This document shows positions 36,299 through 45,032 of a stretch of DNA of 64,000 nt, one piece after another. The stretch lies in the NCBI RefSeq assembly GCF_004792655.1, contig NZ_SRZC01000019.1, forward strand, positions 22,817-86,816, read 5' to 3'. The notes beneath the pieces were generated by a model. It worked only from the letters and a program-made list of their open reading frames with translations. It was not told where the DNA came from and did not search any database. Every line of letters starts with the position of its first letter. Positions within the stretch are counted from its first letter, which is position 1. The translations under genes and the position numbers were made by a program. Source of the DNA: Palleniella muris (GTDB lineage: Bacteria > Bacteroidota > Bacteroidia > Bacteroidales > Bacteroidaceae).

Positions 36299-37321
36299 AT
36301 GGAGACAAAGGAGTTCGACTGGTCAAACCTTGGATTCGGCTATCACAAGACAAACTACAATGTCCGCTGCTACTACCGCGACGGCAAATGGGGCGAAATG
36401 GAAATCTGCTCCGAAGAAAACATCAATATGCACATGGCTGCCACCTGCCTGCACTACGGACAGGAGGCTTTCGAAGGACTGAAGGCTTACCGCTGCCCGG
36501 ACGGCAAGGTGCGAGTGTTCCGCACTGACGAAAACGCCGCACGCCTGCAATCTACTTGCCGCGGCATACTCATGCCTGAGGTGAGCACGGAGATGTTCAA
36601 CAACATGGTGGACATGGTCGTAAAGCTCAATCAGGAGTTCATCCCGACCTACGAGAGCGGTGCGACACTGTACATCCGTCCGCTCCTCATCGGCATGTCG
36701 GCACAAGTCGGCGTGCACCCTGCCACGGAATATCTCTTCCTGATGTTCGTCACACCTGTCGGTCCGTACTTCAAGGGCGGGTTCTTCGCCAACCCTTATG
36801 TCATCATCCGCGACTTTGACCGCTCTGCACCGTTGGGCACTGGTATATACAAGGTGGGCGGAAACTATGCCGCCTCACTCCTTGCAAACAAGAAAGCGCA
36901 TGACCTCGGATATGCGTGCGAATTCTATCTTGACGCAAAGGAAAAGAAATACATCGACGAGGCCGGAGCAGCAAACTTCTTCGGCATAAAGAACAACACA
37001 TACGTCACACCGAAATCAACATCCATTCTGCCGTCAATCACAAACAAGTCGCTCATGCAGCTTGCCGAAGACTTCGGAATGAAGGTGGAGAGAAGGCAGA
37101 TTCCGGAAGAGGAACTGGCGACCTTCGAGGAGGCCGGCGCTTGCGGAACGGCTGCCGTAATCTCACCTATCTCACGCATTGATGATGTGGAGACCGGCAA
37201 AAGCTACCAGTTTGGCGACAAGCCGGGACCTTGGTCGGAGAAACTGTACACAAAGCTCCGCAACATACAGTATGGCATTGAGCCTGACACGCACAACTGG
37301 ACGCGCGTCGTAATCGGCTGA
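36299..37321 (+). CDS. ilvE: Branched-chain amino acid aminotransferase
   Basis: Protein of 340 residues, fold type IV PLP enzyme that catalyses the last step of valine, leucine and isoleucine synthesis and the first of their breakdown. The PLP lysine is Lys185 in YKVGGNYAASLLAN. Other marks are HYGQEAFEGLKAYRCPDGKV near the start, and EAGAANFFGIKNNTYVTP. It matches the larger, eukaryote-like BCAT group in length. No other ilv or leu gene is adjacent. Confidence 0.94.
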   Translation: METKEFDWSNLGFGYHKTNYNVRCYYRDGKWGEMEICSEENINMHMAATCLHYGQEAFEGLKAYRCPDGKVRVFRTDENAARLQSTCRGILMPEVSTEMFNNMVDMVVKLNQEFIPTYESGATLYIRPLLIGMSAQVGVHPATEYLFLMFVTPVGPYFKGGFFANPYVIIRDFDRSAPLGTGIYKVGGNYAASLLANKKAHDLGYACEFYLDAKEKKYIDEAGAANFFGIKNNTYVTPKSTSILPSITNKSLMQLAEDFGMKVERRQIPEEELATFEEAGACGTAAVISPISRIDDVETGKSYQFGDKPGPWSEKLYTKLRNIQYGIEPDTHNWTRVVIG

Positions 37322-37384
37322 TAACGACAGGCTGACGGCAGAGTATTACACAAGAAACATATTAACACTTAAAATCTAAACATT

Positions 37385-38047
37385 ATGTTACAAAACAGCA
37401 AAATCCGCAAGAAGGCTTTGGAATCCCTTGACGGCAATTGGGGCAACGCAGCCCTGATGGTAGTGATTTATCTCGCATCAAGCATTGTAATAACAACACT
37501 TGGAGATGCTCTGCTTCCGACAAAAGAAGTGACTTCCGGCGACATTCCTGTGACCGTAGCTCCTTACAGCCCATTCCTCAACCTGCTTCTTCTGCCTATG
37601 GGTTTCGCCCTGACAGTGATGTTCCTTGATTTAGTGCGCGGAGGAAAACTTCTTGCCGGCAACCTCTTCAAATATTACAAAAAGCAGAACGTGTGGGCGG
37701 TCACAATCCTGTCAGGCATCTATATTATCCTTTGGATGTTCCTCCTCATAATCCCCGGAATAATAAAGGCTTATTCCTATTCCATGGCACCTTACATCGT
37801 CAAGGACAATCCGGAGATTGGCGCAGACGCAGCAATCCGCGAGAGCATGAAGATGATGAAAGGCTACAAGATGAAACTCTTCCTCCTTGACCTTTCATTC
37901 ATCGGCTGGGCTATCCTTGCATTGCTGACCCTCGGTCTCGGACTCATCCTCCTTGAGCCTTATATGTACTCAGCACGCGCCGTGTTCTACGAAGAGTTGA
38001 AGGCTGAGCGCGGAATGGTTGACAATAAATATGAAGAAGTTATATAA
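37385..38047 (+). CDS. DUF975 family membrane protein
   Basis: Protein of 220 residues. The start MLQNSKIRKKALESLDGNWG and AIRESMKMMKGYKMKLFLLD are typical of DUF975, an integral membrane family of unknown function. Four or five hydrophobic segments are visible (about 22-40, 65-85, 105-130, 170-195). It lies 63 bases after ilvE and 19 bases before trmB on the same strand and may be cotranscribed with both. Confidence 0.85.
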   Translation: MLQNSKIRKKALESLDGNWGNAALMVVIYLASSIVITTLGDALLPTKEVTSGDIPVTVAPYSPFLNLLLLPMGFALTVMFLDLVRGGKLLAGNLFKYYKKQNVWAVTILSGIYIILWMFLLIIPGIIKAYSYSMAPYIVKDNPEIGADAAIRESMKMMKGYKMKLFLLDLSFIGWAILALLTLGLGLILLEPYMYSARAVFYEELKAERGMVDNKYEEVI

Positions 38048-38066
38048 ACAACTCTCAAAAACATAA

Positions 38067-38837
38067 ATGGGAAAAGGGAAATTAGCAAAATTCGCTGACA
38101 TGGAACGCTATGAGAATGTGTTCCAATATCCATATTCTGTTGTCGACAATGTGCCTTTCGAGATGAAGGGGCATTGGCGAGAGCAGTTCTTTAAGAACGA
38201 TAACCCGATAGTCCTTGAGCTTGGCTGCGGCAAGGGCGAATACACAGTGGAACTTGCACGCCTTTATCCGGACTGCAACTTCATCGGTGTGGACATCAAG
38301 GGCGCAAGGATGTGGACAGGCGCGACACAGGCTTTGAAAGACGGACTGAAGAATGTGGCGTTCCTGCGCACGAGCATCGAGATTATCGACCGCTTCTTTG
38401 CAGAGGACGAGGTGCAGGAAATCTGGCTGACATTCTCCGACCCACAGATGAAAAACCCACGCAAACGCCTGACTTCCACATACTTCATGGAGCGTTACCG
38501 CCGTTTCCTTGTCGACGGAGGCATAGTGCATCTGAAGACGGATTCTAATTTCCTCTTCACCTACACGTCATACATGGTGGACACAAACGCCCTGCCTCTG
38601 CTCTTCCGCACCACTGACCTCTATCATCATGAGGGGCTGGACGAGGAGACGCAGCGCATCCTCTCCATACAGACTTACTACGAGTCGATGTGGATAGCGC
38701 GCGGACTGAACATCAAATACCAGAAGTTCCGCCTGCCACGCACCGCAGAACTCACTGAGCCGGATGTGGAAATAGAACTTGACGACTACCGTTCCTACCA
38801 CCGCGACAAGCGTTCTTCGCTGGAGAAAGCGAGATAG
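38067..38837 (+). CDS. trmB: tRNA (guanine-46-N7)-methyltransferase
   Basis: Protein of 256 residues, SAM-dependent enzyme methylating G46 in the variable loop of tRNA. The SAM site is [20 protein letters not shown] and [13 protein letters not shown]; the family motif follows as [19 protein letters not shown] and a C-terminal [12 protein letters not shown]. The N-terminus begins [20 protein letters not shown], longer than in proteobacterial TrmB but usual in Bacteroidetes. Confidence 0.94.
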   Translation: MGKGKLAKFADMERYENVFQYPYSVVDNVPFEMKGHWREQFFKNDNPIVLELGCGKGEYTVELARLYPDCNFIGVDIKGARMWTGATQALKDGLKNVAFLRTSIEIIDRFFAEDEVQEIWLTFSDPQMKNPRKRLTSTYFMERYRRFLVDGGIVHLKTDSNFLFTYTSYMVDTNALPLLFRTTDLYHHEGLDEETQRILSIQTYYESMWIARGLNIKYQKFRLPRTAELTEPDVEIELDDYRSYHRDKRSSLEKAR

Positions 38838-38864
38838 TGTTTATCACAAAAACATCCCATTCTG

Positions 38865-38872
38865 TATTTTTG
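38865..38872 (+). promoter_or_regulatory. -7 box for the phosphatase gene
   Basis: TATTTTTG fits TAnnTTTG, 50 bases before the ATG at 38922. Confidence 0.5.
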
Positions 38873-38921
38873 AGGATATTTTATTAGAGTGTGATTATAT
38901 AAATATAACAATAGCGAAAAG

Positions 38922-39383
38922 ATGACAATCACATTTGTGTGCACAGGCAATGCCTCACGCTCCCCGTTTGCAGAGGCGGTAATGAAGAAACTTTTAGCAG
39001 AAAACAAACTGAGTGGTTTTGAAATCAATAGTGTGGGCACAAAAAACCTTCATAACGAACCTCGCAACCCGGAAATGGTTGCGGTTGCAAAGGAACTTGG
39101 TTATACGCTCAACGGAGTGACACGCCATATATCCGAGGAAGATATCTCCAAATCAGACCTTATTCTTATCATGAGTCCAAAGCATTATGACAAACTGACC
39201 GAGATTCTTCCGAAGGAGTGTTGGGGCAAGATAAAACTTTTCAATAAATATTGTTTTGAAGATGACACAGAAGTGCCTGATCCGTACTACCAACCTGACA
39301 AGGCTGCCTATAGACAAGCCGCCGATAAAATCATCGCCGGATGCATGTGCATGATTGACAGATTAAAAGCAAACCATAATTAA
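38922..39383 (+). CDS. Low-molecular-weight protein-tyrosine-phosphatase family protein
   Basis: Protein of 153 residues. The phosphate-binding loop is at the N-terminus: CTGNASRS, with Cys7 and Arg13 as nucleophile and anion-binding residues. The general acid loop is VPDPYYQP near residue 118, as in LMW-PTPs. Arsenate reductases of the ArsC type share this fold, but the DPYY loop favours phosphatase. It may act on tyrosine kinases of capsule synthesis; no such kinase is in the window. Its stop codon overlaps a REP-like motif (39380-39398). Confidence 0.88.
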   Translation: MTITFVCTGNASRSPFAEAVMKKLLAENKLSGFEINSVGTKNLHNEPRNPEMVAVAKELGYTLNGVTRHISEEDISKSDLILIMSPKHYDKLTEILPKECWGKIKLFNKYCFEDDTEVPDPYYQPDKAAYRQAADKIIAGCMCMIDRLKANHN

Positions 39384-39517
39384 CGTGAGTTCGACGAATT
39401 TGCAACTATCTGTTGAAACAGGAGAATGTTACCAAAGCACCGTGAGACGGTGACTCTTTGCTAACCCCGCATGTTCGGCTACGCCTCCATACGGGGCTGT
39501 CACTCGCAAGTGATTCT

Positions 39518-39709
39518 GAGGGTGTGTCAAAATGACCATTTTCAAAAATCCAACTTTCAATTTGTAAGTACAGCCTCTGCAATATAGAAAAGAAACAATT
39601 CTCAAACAATCGAACATTCAGCCTCTACCGCGTAGCGGTTTAAGAAAGTAGTACTAAACTTACAAATTGTAACCTTTGAAAACATCGGTTTGAGTTTTGA
39701 CACACCCTC
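39518..39709. mobile_element. MITE, 192 bp
   Basis: Terminal inverted repeats GAGGGTGTGTCAAAA (39518-39532) and TTTTGACACACCCTC (39695-39709) match perfectly over 15 bp. Inside, a second inverted pair (CAATTTGTAAGT and ACTTACAAATTG) adds symmetry. No coding frame is conserved. The TIR resembles ends of DDE-type insertion sequences of Bacteroidetes, so a full-length relative elsewhere probably mobilises it. No clear target duplication was seen. Confidence 0.8.
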
Positions 39710-39922
39710 CTCACCGTGAAGAATCGCTGTTGGCATGTTTTTTTTTATACTGTGAGCTATCGTCTTACGGTGCTGTCGGAGAGCCTATATTTTTGGGGAT
39801 TATACCAAACAGATTGTTTTGACATTTTTCTGCAAAACAAGCACTATCGCTTGCAAAATGACAGATATATCTATATTTTTTACAAACCAAAAACTTAACA
39901 AATATTAAAACAGCATTAACAT

Positions 39923-40006
39923 AACGAAAGGTGACACTTGACTTGGCAAAAGATAACACTTTGCATGGTCAAGCGTCACCTTTCGTTTTGTCAAGCGTTA
40001 CCTTTC
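39923..40006. repeat. 22-bp periodic AAAGGTNAC repeat cluster, locus A
   Basis: GAAAGGTGACACTTGAC (39926-39942) is followed by two inverted copies, GTCAAGCGTCACCTTTC (39968-39984) and GTCAAGCGTTACCTTTC (39990-40006), exactly 22 bases apart. The outer pair can form a 20-bp stem with one mismatch. A related cluster with the same period is at 63503-63557. Confidence 0.75.
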
Positions 40007-40049
40007 ACTTTGCCACTTGTTGCCCTTGATTATGCCGAGCGTGAAAAAA

Positions 40050-40101
40050 GTCTACACAAAAGGGGACACTCCGAAGATGGAGTGTCCCCTTTTATGTAGA
40101 C
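40050..40101 (-). terminator. Terminator of xylA
   Basis: A strong stem pairs AAAAGGGGACACTCC with GGAGTGTCCCCTTTT, extended by GTCTACA and TGTAGAC arms. On the minus strand it is followed by TTTTTT. It lies 80 bases after the xylA stop. Apart from the MITE and repeats, the 39384-40180 gap holds no gene. Confidence 0.85.
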
Positions 40102-40180
40102 TGCAATTATCCCGTTCCGGCAATTATTCCGTCAGAATCACTGTGGAACAGATTAGAAACCGGAACAGAAACAATACCTA

Positions 40181-41497
40181 TTACTTTGTGTAGAGAGCAA
40201 CGATAGCCTCGTAGAGCTCCTGCTTGCCGGAAGTCTGCTTAGGCTCACCGTTCTTCTTTCCGTACTCGTAAACCTGCTCCAGTGTGAGCTTGCCGTCCTC
40301 GAAGTCCTTGCCCATGCCGCTGTCGAAAGAAGCGTAGCGTGCCTTGACCATAGCTGGGATTTCAGAGTTCTCCATGATCTCCACAGCATTGAGCAGTGCG
40401 CGAGCGCATGCGTCCATACCTGAGATGTGTGCGATGAAGATGTCCTCGAGGTCAGTAGAGTTGCGGCGTGTCTTAGCATCGAAGTTTGTGCCGCCCGGAG
40501 CGATACCGCCATTGCGCACGATGTGCATCCAAGCCTGTGTCAGTTCAAAATTGTCGATAGGGAACTGGTCAGTGTCCCATCCGTTCTGAGCGTCACCGCG
40601 GTTAGCGTCGATAGAGCCCAGCATGCCCTCGTCGACAGCGCAAGCCAGCTCATGCTCGAATGTGTGGCCTGCGAGTGTTGCGTGGTTGACCTCGATGTTC
40701 ACCTTGAAATCCTTCTCAAGACCGTGAGCCTTGAGGAAACCGATAACGGTCTCTGTGTCAACATCATACTGGTGCTTTGATGGCTCCATTGGCTTTGGCT
40801 CGATGAGGAAGTTGCCCTTGAAGCCCTTTGAGCGTGCATAGTCGCGTGCCATGCGGAGCATAGTAGCCATGTGCTCCTTCTCGCGCTTCTGGTCAGTGTT
40901 AAGGAGAGACATATAGCCCTCACGTCCGCCCCAGAACACGTAGTTCTCTGCACCGAGTTTGATGCCTGCATCGATAGCGTTCTTAATCTGAACGATAGCG
41001 CGAGCGACAACATCGAAGTCAGGGTTTGTGGACGCACCGTTCATGTAGCGTGCATGTCCGAACACGTTGGCTGTCGACCAAAGGAGCTTGATGCCTGTCT
41101 CGTCCATCTTCTCCTTTAGGTAGTCAGTGATTGCAGTGAGGTTTGCCTCATACTCCTCGATAGAGTTGCCCTCGCTCACGAGGTCAACATCGTGGAAGCA
41201 ATAGTAAGGGAAGCCCAGCTTCTGCATAATCTCGAAGCCTGCGTCAGCCTTCTGCTTGGCAATCTCGACAGCGTCAGTGCCCTGGTTCCAAGGGAAGGAC
41301 TTTGTTGTGCCGCCAAACTGGTCGCCGCCCTCAGCGCAGAGAGTGTGCCACCATGCCATAGCGAAGCGCATCCACTCCTTCATAGGCTTGCCTGCAACTA
41401 CGCGCTCAGCGTCATAGTAATGGAACGCCATAGGGTTCTTTGACTCCGGACCCTCGTACTGAATCTTACCAATCTCTGGAAAATACTCTTTTGCCAT
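40181..41497 (-). CDS. xylA: Xylose isomerase
   Basis: Protein of 438 residues that converts D-xylose to D-xylulose, the first step in using xylose from hemicellulose. The family II form is recognised by MAWWHTLCAEGGDQFGGTTK and WNQGTD. Metal and substrate sites are FWGGREGYMSLLNTD, LIEPKPMEPSKHQYD, NIEVNHATLAGHTFEHEL and SIDANRGD. It fits the size of Prevotella xylose isomerases. No xylulokinase or xylose transporter is adjacent. A promoter box (41562-41569) and two 19-bp direct repeats upstream suggest control by a regulator, possibly sugar-responsive; a GH3 xylosidase-like enzyme is encoded 8 kb away. Confidence 0.96.
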   Translation of the reverse strand: MAKEYFPEIGKIQYEGPESKNPMAFHYYDAERVVAGKPMKEWMRFAMAWWHTLCAEGGDQFGGTTKSFPWNQGTDAVEIAKQKADAGFEIMQKLGFPYYCFHDVDLVSEGNSIEEYEANLTAITDYLKEKMDETGIKLLWSTANVFGHARYMNGASTNPDFDVVARAIVQIKNAIDAGIKLGAENYVFWGGREGYMSLLNTDQKREKEHMATMLRMARDYARSKGFKGNFLIEPKPMEPSKHQYDVDTETVIGFLKAHGLEKDFKVNIEVNHATLAGHTFEHELACAVDEGMLGSIDANRGDAQNGWDTDQFPIDNFELTQAWMHIVRNGGIAPGGTNFDAKTRRNSTDLEDIFIAHISGMDACARALLNAVEIMENSEIPAMVKARYASFDSGMGKDFEDGKLTLEQVYEYGKKNGEPKQTSGKQELYEAIVALYTK

Positions 41498-41561
41498 TTT
41501 CTTTTTCGTTTTAGTTATTGTTGATGATTATATGTAATGTCTTCCTTCGTTGAAAGTAAGG

Positions 41562-41569
41562 CAAAGTTA
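41562..41569 (-). promoter_or_regulatory. -7 box for xylA
   Basis: CAAAGTTA reads TAACTTTG on the minus strand, about 65 bases upstream of the ATG. Confidence 0.6.
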
Positions 41570-41614
41570 CGAAAAAAACGTGTAACAACCAAGCAAAAAC
41601 GACGGCGAAACAGG

Positions 41615-41655
41615 TTTATGTAACATTTTGCCCCTATTTATGTAACATTTTACCC
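41615..41655. promoter_or_regulatory. Two 19-bp direct repeats upstream of xylA, candidate operator
   Basis: TTTATGTAACATTTTGCCC (41615-41633) and TTTATGTAACATTTTACCC (41637-41655) differ at one base and are 22 bases apart, two turns of the helix. They lie about 50-90 bases upstream of the xylA -7 box, a position suited to an activator, and just past the manC stop. Confidence 0.55.
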
Positions 41656-41692
41656 AATATCCGCCGCAACTATGCCGGCAGAGATGCCACGG

Positions 41693-42811
41693 CTATTTCC
41701 CATTATAGCGTGTCATGGTCTTCACTATCTGGTCGGAAGTGTCCTGTCTTGGGGTAATGAGAAGTATGTCACCATGCTCTGCAACGATGAAATCCTTCAG
41801 ACCGTTTATGACGGCTTTCCTGCCCGAAGGCAGAATGACAAGGCATCCTTCCGTATCGGAAAGCACAGCTTCCGTGGCAAGAGTGACATTGGCAGCACTG
41901 TCTGTGGACACTGCCTCGTAGATGCCATGCCACGCTCCGATGTCCGCCCAACCGAAATGGCATTCGCGAAGGCAGATGTTCTTGCATTTCTCCAGCACTC
42001 CCGTCTCTATGGAAAGGTTAGGGCACATGGAGTAATAGTCGGCTATCCACGCCTCCTCCCTCAATGGGGTCGCCCCTTCCTGATTGCCGAAGAGTCGTGC
42101 CACTGAGGGCATCACCGTTGCAAGATGGTCACGTATCATCTTGGTTGAGATGACATACAGTCCCGTGTTCCACAGGAATTCGCCACTCTTCATGAACATC
42201 TCGGCAAACTCGCGTTCCGGCTTTTCCGTGAACGACTGCACAGTATGGAAATATCCATGCCTGCCCCGGTTGTCCTCAAGCGGTTCCCCTTTCTGAAGGT
42301 ATCCATACCCCGGCTCCGGGCGTGTGGGGTGTATTCCCATAGTAAGCAGGCAATCATGGCGGCTGGCATATTCAAGACTCTCGAGGACATCGTCACGGAA
42401 AGCCTCATCGTCCTGTATCAGCTGGTCCGCCGGCGTGACTACAATGGTGGCGTCAATGTCCCTTGCGTTGATGCGATGTGTCGCCCACGCCACCACGGGG
42501 GCTGTATTGCGGCGTATAGGCTCGCAAAGGAGACGCTCGTCAGAGAGCTGCGGCAACTGCTCGCGTACAATGTCTTCATAATCTATATATGTAGAGACAT
42601 ATATGTTCTCCTCAGGAATTATCTTGCAGAAACGCTCGTATGTCTGCTGCAACAATGACTTGCCGGTGCCGAAAAGGTCAATGAACTGCTTAGGGCGTTC
42701 CTCACGGCTCACGGGCCACAAGCGACGTCCTTTGCCGCCGGCAAGAATCAAGCAATAGTAGTGGGCTGTCCTTTCCGACTTCTCCCACAATGTGTCTTTC
42801 TGGTTGTCCAT
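41693..42811 (-). CDS. manC: Mannose-1-phosphate guanylyltransferase
   Basis: Protein of 372 residues that makes GDP-mannose for surface polysaccharide. The nucleotidyltransferase signature is LILAGGKGRRLWPVSREERPKQ (shown in part: LILAGGKGRRLWPVS), with later VVTPADQLI, FTEKPEREFAEMF and WNTGLYVISTKM. It has only the guanylyltransferase domain, without the C-terminal isomerase of bifunctional ManC. The start MDNQKDTLW is chosen because upstream codons overlap the gap to the deaminase gene and give no family match. It lies 71 bases downstream of the GuaD-like gene on the same strand. Confidence 0.93.
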   Translation of the reverse strand: MDNQKDTLWEKSERTAHYYCLILAGGKGRRLWPVSREERPKQFIDLFGTGKSLLQQTYERFCKIIPEENIYVSTYIDYEDIVREQLPQLSDERLLCEPIRRNTAPVVAWATHRINARDIDATIVVTPADQLIQDDEAFRDDVLESLEYASRHDCLLTMGIHPTRPEPGYGYLQKGEPLEDNRGRHGYFHTVQSFTEKPEREFAEMFMKSGEFLWNTGLYVISTKMIRDHLATVMPSVARLFGNQEGATPLREEAWIADYYSMCPNLSIETGVLEKCKNICLRECHFGWADIGAWHGIYEAVSTDSAANVTLATEAVLSDTEGCLVILPSGRKAVINGLKDFIVAEHGDILLITPRQDTSDQIVKTMTRYNGK

Positions 42812-42882
42812 GGGATTAAAAGGTGTTTCACGGCTGTGCTTTCTGCAAGCACGCAAGGCTTTCCTGCCATAGCCGCCTGAAC

Positions 42883-43362
42883 TTAATACTCTATCCTGTC
42901 ACTCTTCTCTCGCCACGCACGGAACGCTGCAAGTGCCTCATTGCGCATGACATTGATGCATGGGACTTTACGTTCCGCCATCGGGCGTCCTATCTCGTCA
43001 TAAATGAATTGGTCACTGAAGTCTATGTCTGCGGCATCCGTGGCTGTGTTGCCATAATATATTGTGTTTATACCGCTCCAGTATATCGCACTGAGGCACA
43101 TCGGACACGGCTCGCACGATGTGTAGATGATACAGTCGGAAAGCCTGAACGTCCCAAGTTTCCGGCACGCTTCCCTTATGGCTGACACTTCCGCGTGCGC
43201 CGTAGGGTCATTGTTGGCAGTGACCCTGTTGGCTCCGGTGGCTACAATCTCGCCATCCTTGACAACAACAGCACCGAAAGGTCCGCCGCCATTCCTGACA
43301 TTCTCAACAGAGATGTCTATGGCAGTCTGCATAAAACGCTTGTCTTTATCAGTAATATTCAT
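42883..43362 (-). CDS. Nucleoside/guanine deaminase of the cytidine-deaminase fold (GuaD-like)
   Basis: Protein of 159 residues. The zinc site is HAEVSAI with PCPMCLSA (H..E and PCxxC). FGAVVVKDGEIVATGANRVT and the C-terminal DFSDQFIYDEI match bacterial guanine deaminase GuaD rather than TadA, whose substrate is tRNA. It would convert guanine to xanthine. A dispersed promoter-bearing repeat (43486-43562) lies upstream and points at this gene; manC follows on the same strand. Confidence 0.85.
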   Translation of the reverse strand: MNITDKDKRFMQTAIDISVENVRNGGGPFGAVVVKDGEIVATGANRVTANNDPTAHAEVSAIREACRKLGTFRLSDCIIYTSCEPCPMCLSAIYWSGINTIYYGNTATDAADIDFSDQFIYDEIGRPMAERKVPCINVMRNEALAAFRAWREKSDRIEY

Positions 43363-43485
43363 AGATTCTCAGGGTTAAGAGACAGCACTTCCGCCCTATC
43401 CGCCCTAATGTCCGACACATCAATGCCAACAACAAAGCATTTGCATAACAGGTGCCGCAGTCGTGCTTCTCATATTAATTCTACA

Positions 43486-43562
43486 TGCAAAGATAATGCA
43501 AACCGAATGCAATAGAGCTTGCTCTTAATTGCTGAGGTATAGCTTATCTTCTGCAAAGATAA
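43486..43562 (-). repeat. Dispersed promoter-bearing repeat, copy 2
   Basis: TGCAAAGATAATGCAAACCGA at the left and AGCTTATCTTCTGCAAAGATAA at the right (given here in part) match copy 1 at 34368-34445. CAAAGATA at 43488-43495 and 43554-43561 are -7 boxes on the minus strand, facing the deaminase gene. The remaining bases of the 43363-43684 gap show nothing else. Confidence 0.7.
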
Positions 43563-43684
43563 GATATTCCAAGGATAAATGGGAAGAAAATTGTTAAATA
43601 ATTCTTAATTACGCACAACTTTTAACCTAAGGCTTCCTACTTTCAACTTTTATTAGTACCTTTGCATCACAGAAACAACTGTCC

Positions 43685-43766
43685 ACCCAGATGGCGGAAT
43701 AGGTAGACGCGTTGGTCTCAAACACCAATGCCGCAAGGCGTGCCGGTTCGATCCCGGTTCTGGGTA
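43685..43766 (+). tRNA. tRNA-Leu (anticodon CAA)
   Basis: Acceptor arms ACCCAGA (43685-43691) and TCTGGGT (43759-43765) pair perfectly. The anticodon stem TTGGT/ACCAA encloses CTCAAAC, giving anticodon CAA, which reads UUG. A long variable arm (TGCCGCAAGGCGT) and the T-loop GGTTCGATCCC are present. CCA is not encoded. A hairpin GCGAGCA/TGCTCGC at 43785-43804 may terminate the transcript. Confidence 0.95.
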
Positions 43767-43784
43767 CTACGAAACTAAGATATG

Positions 43785-43810
43785 GCGAGCAGCGTGATGC
43801 TCGCTTATTT
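43785..43810 (+). terminator. Hairpin after tRNA-Leu
   Basis: GCGAGCA (43785-43791) pairs with TGCTCGC (43798-43804), followed by TTATTTT. Confidence 0.6.
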
Positions 43811-43864
43811 TGACGGTAAAGATTGTGGGGAATTCTGGTGCAACAGCTTGCGTCAGGATTCTTA

Positions 43865-43872
43865 TATTTTTG
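43865..43872 (+). promoter_or_regulatory. -7 box for greA
   Basis: TATTTTTG fits TAnnTTTG, 53 bases before the greA ATG. Confidence 0.5.
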
Positions 43873-43925
43873 CTGTCTGCTTGAAAAACAATATTATTAA
43901 CAGCTAATTTTAAATTCTAAAAGAT

Positions 43926-44393
43926 ATGGGATACATGTCAAAGGAAGGCTACGAGAATCTCGTGGCCGAACTCCAGCGTTTGGAGTCAATAGAGCGTCCG
44001 AAGGCCTCGGCGGCTATCGCAGAGGCTCGCGACAAGGGTGATTTGTCAGAGAATGCAGAGTACGATGCGGCAAAAGAGGCACAGGCGCATCTCGAAGATA
44101 GAATCAATCAGATGAAGATGACCATCGCAAACGCGAAAATCATCGACAAGAGCCGTCTCAGCACTGACGCCGTGCAGCTTCTGTCAAAGGTTGAGATGAC
44201 AAATCTTGCCACAAACACAAAGATGACTTACACTATCGTAAGTGAGCAGGAGGCTGACCTCCGCGCAGGAAAAATCTCAATAGAGACTCCTATCGCACAG
44301 GGACTTCTCAACAAAAAGGTTGGCGATGAGGTGGAAATCAAGATTCCTCGCGGCATCCTGAAGCTGCGTATCGACAGCATCACTATCGAGTAA
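43926..44393 (+). CDS. greA: Transcription elongation factor GreA
   Basis: Protein of 155 residues that rescues backtracked RNA polymerase by stimulating its RNA cleavage. The coiled coil covers about residues 10-75 with the tip ARDKGDLSENAEYDAAKEAQ, whose acidic residues reach the active site. The C-terminal FKBP-like domain contains ISIETPIAQGLLNKKVGDEV. Full length. The HIT gene that often follows greA in relatives is here on the opposite strand, behind rhaM. Confidence 0.96.
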   Translation: MGYMSKEGYENLVAELQRLESIERPKASAAIAEARDKGDLSENAEYDAAKEAQAHLEDRINQMKMTIANAKIIDKSRLSTDAVQLLSKVEMTNLATNTKMTYTIVSEQEADLRAGKISIETPIAQGLLNKKVGDEVEIKIPRGILKLRIDSITIE

Positions 44394-44469
44394 ACATCCG
44401 TGTTTGCCACGCCGGGGAAGCTCTGCAAGCATATTTTCCGTGCATTTAGTGGGTATATATGCAAAGAAC

Positions 44470-44514
44470 ATGTGGGACTATGTCGTTAATCACGGCACAG
44501 TCCCACATTATTTT
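44470..44514 (+). terminator. Terminator of greA
   Basis: ATGTGGGACT (44470-44479) pairs with AGTCCCACAT (44499-44508), followed by TATTTT. Confidence 0.75.
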
Positions 44515-44555
44515 AATGTAAGCATCATACCGATTCCGTATTTACGCCAAATCAC

Positions 44556-44939
44556 TTATTTGTCATAAATACGGAAGATTCTTTCCATCATCTTCCATTT
44601 CTGGTCACTTGTGTCCGTGGGATTGCACTGCTGGAACTGTGCCACGTAGGCTTCCCAGTCACTCTGTCCTGGGAGTTGCGCGAGCTTTGCCATTGCTGTG
44701 TCCCAATCGAAATCCTCCGGAGCGTCGACAATCATAACGACTTGTGTGCCGAGACGGTAGAGTTCCATCTCAAGGATTCCCACCTCGCGCATGCCGGCAA
44801 GCACCTCAGGACGGACATGCTGCTCGTCGTGTGCTTCACAATAACGGTGAATAAGTTCCTCGTTGTCTTTCAGTTCCATGGTCTGGACATATCGCTTTAT
44901 GCGCTTCCCATGGTCTTTCTGGATATAACCTTGTGTCAT
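44556..44939 (-). CDS. rhaM: L-rhamnose mutarotase
   Basis: Protein of 127 residues. RIKRYVQTMELKDNEELIHRYCEAHDEQHVRPEV near the start (in part: KRYVQTMELKDNEELIHRYC) and MVMIVDAPEDFDWDTAMAKL-like sequence identify RhaM, which interconverts alpha and beta L-rhamnose. It would help to use rhamnose released by the PL11 lyase at 12-15 kb; no rhaA, rhaB or rhaD is in the window. It begins about ten residues earlier than the family core, but no closer ATG fits. Confidence 0.9.
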   Translation of the reverse strand: MTQGYIQKDHGKRIKRYVQTMELKDNEELIHRYCEAHDEQHVRPEVLAGMREVGILEMELYRLGTQVVMIVDAPEDFDWDTAMAKLAQLPGQSDWEAYVAQFQQCNPTDTSDQKWKMMERIFRIYDK

Positions 44940-44984
44940 GTTGGTAGAAAATTATGTTATTAGTTTATTGCCATATAAAAACAA

Positions 44985-45024
44985 AAAGTGCGGCATCACC
45001 CGTATGTAGATGACACCGCACTTT
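44985..45024 (-). terminator. Terminator of the HIT gene
   Basis: AAAGTGCGG (44985-44993) pairs with CCGCACTTT (45016-45024). On the minus strand the stem is followed by TTGTTTTTA. Confidence 0.8.
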
Positions 45025-45032
45025 CCTTATCC

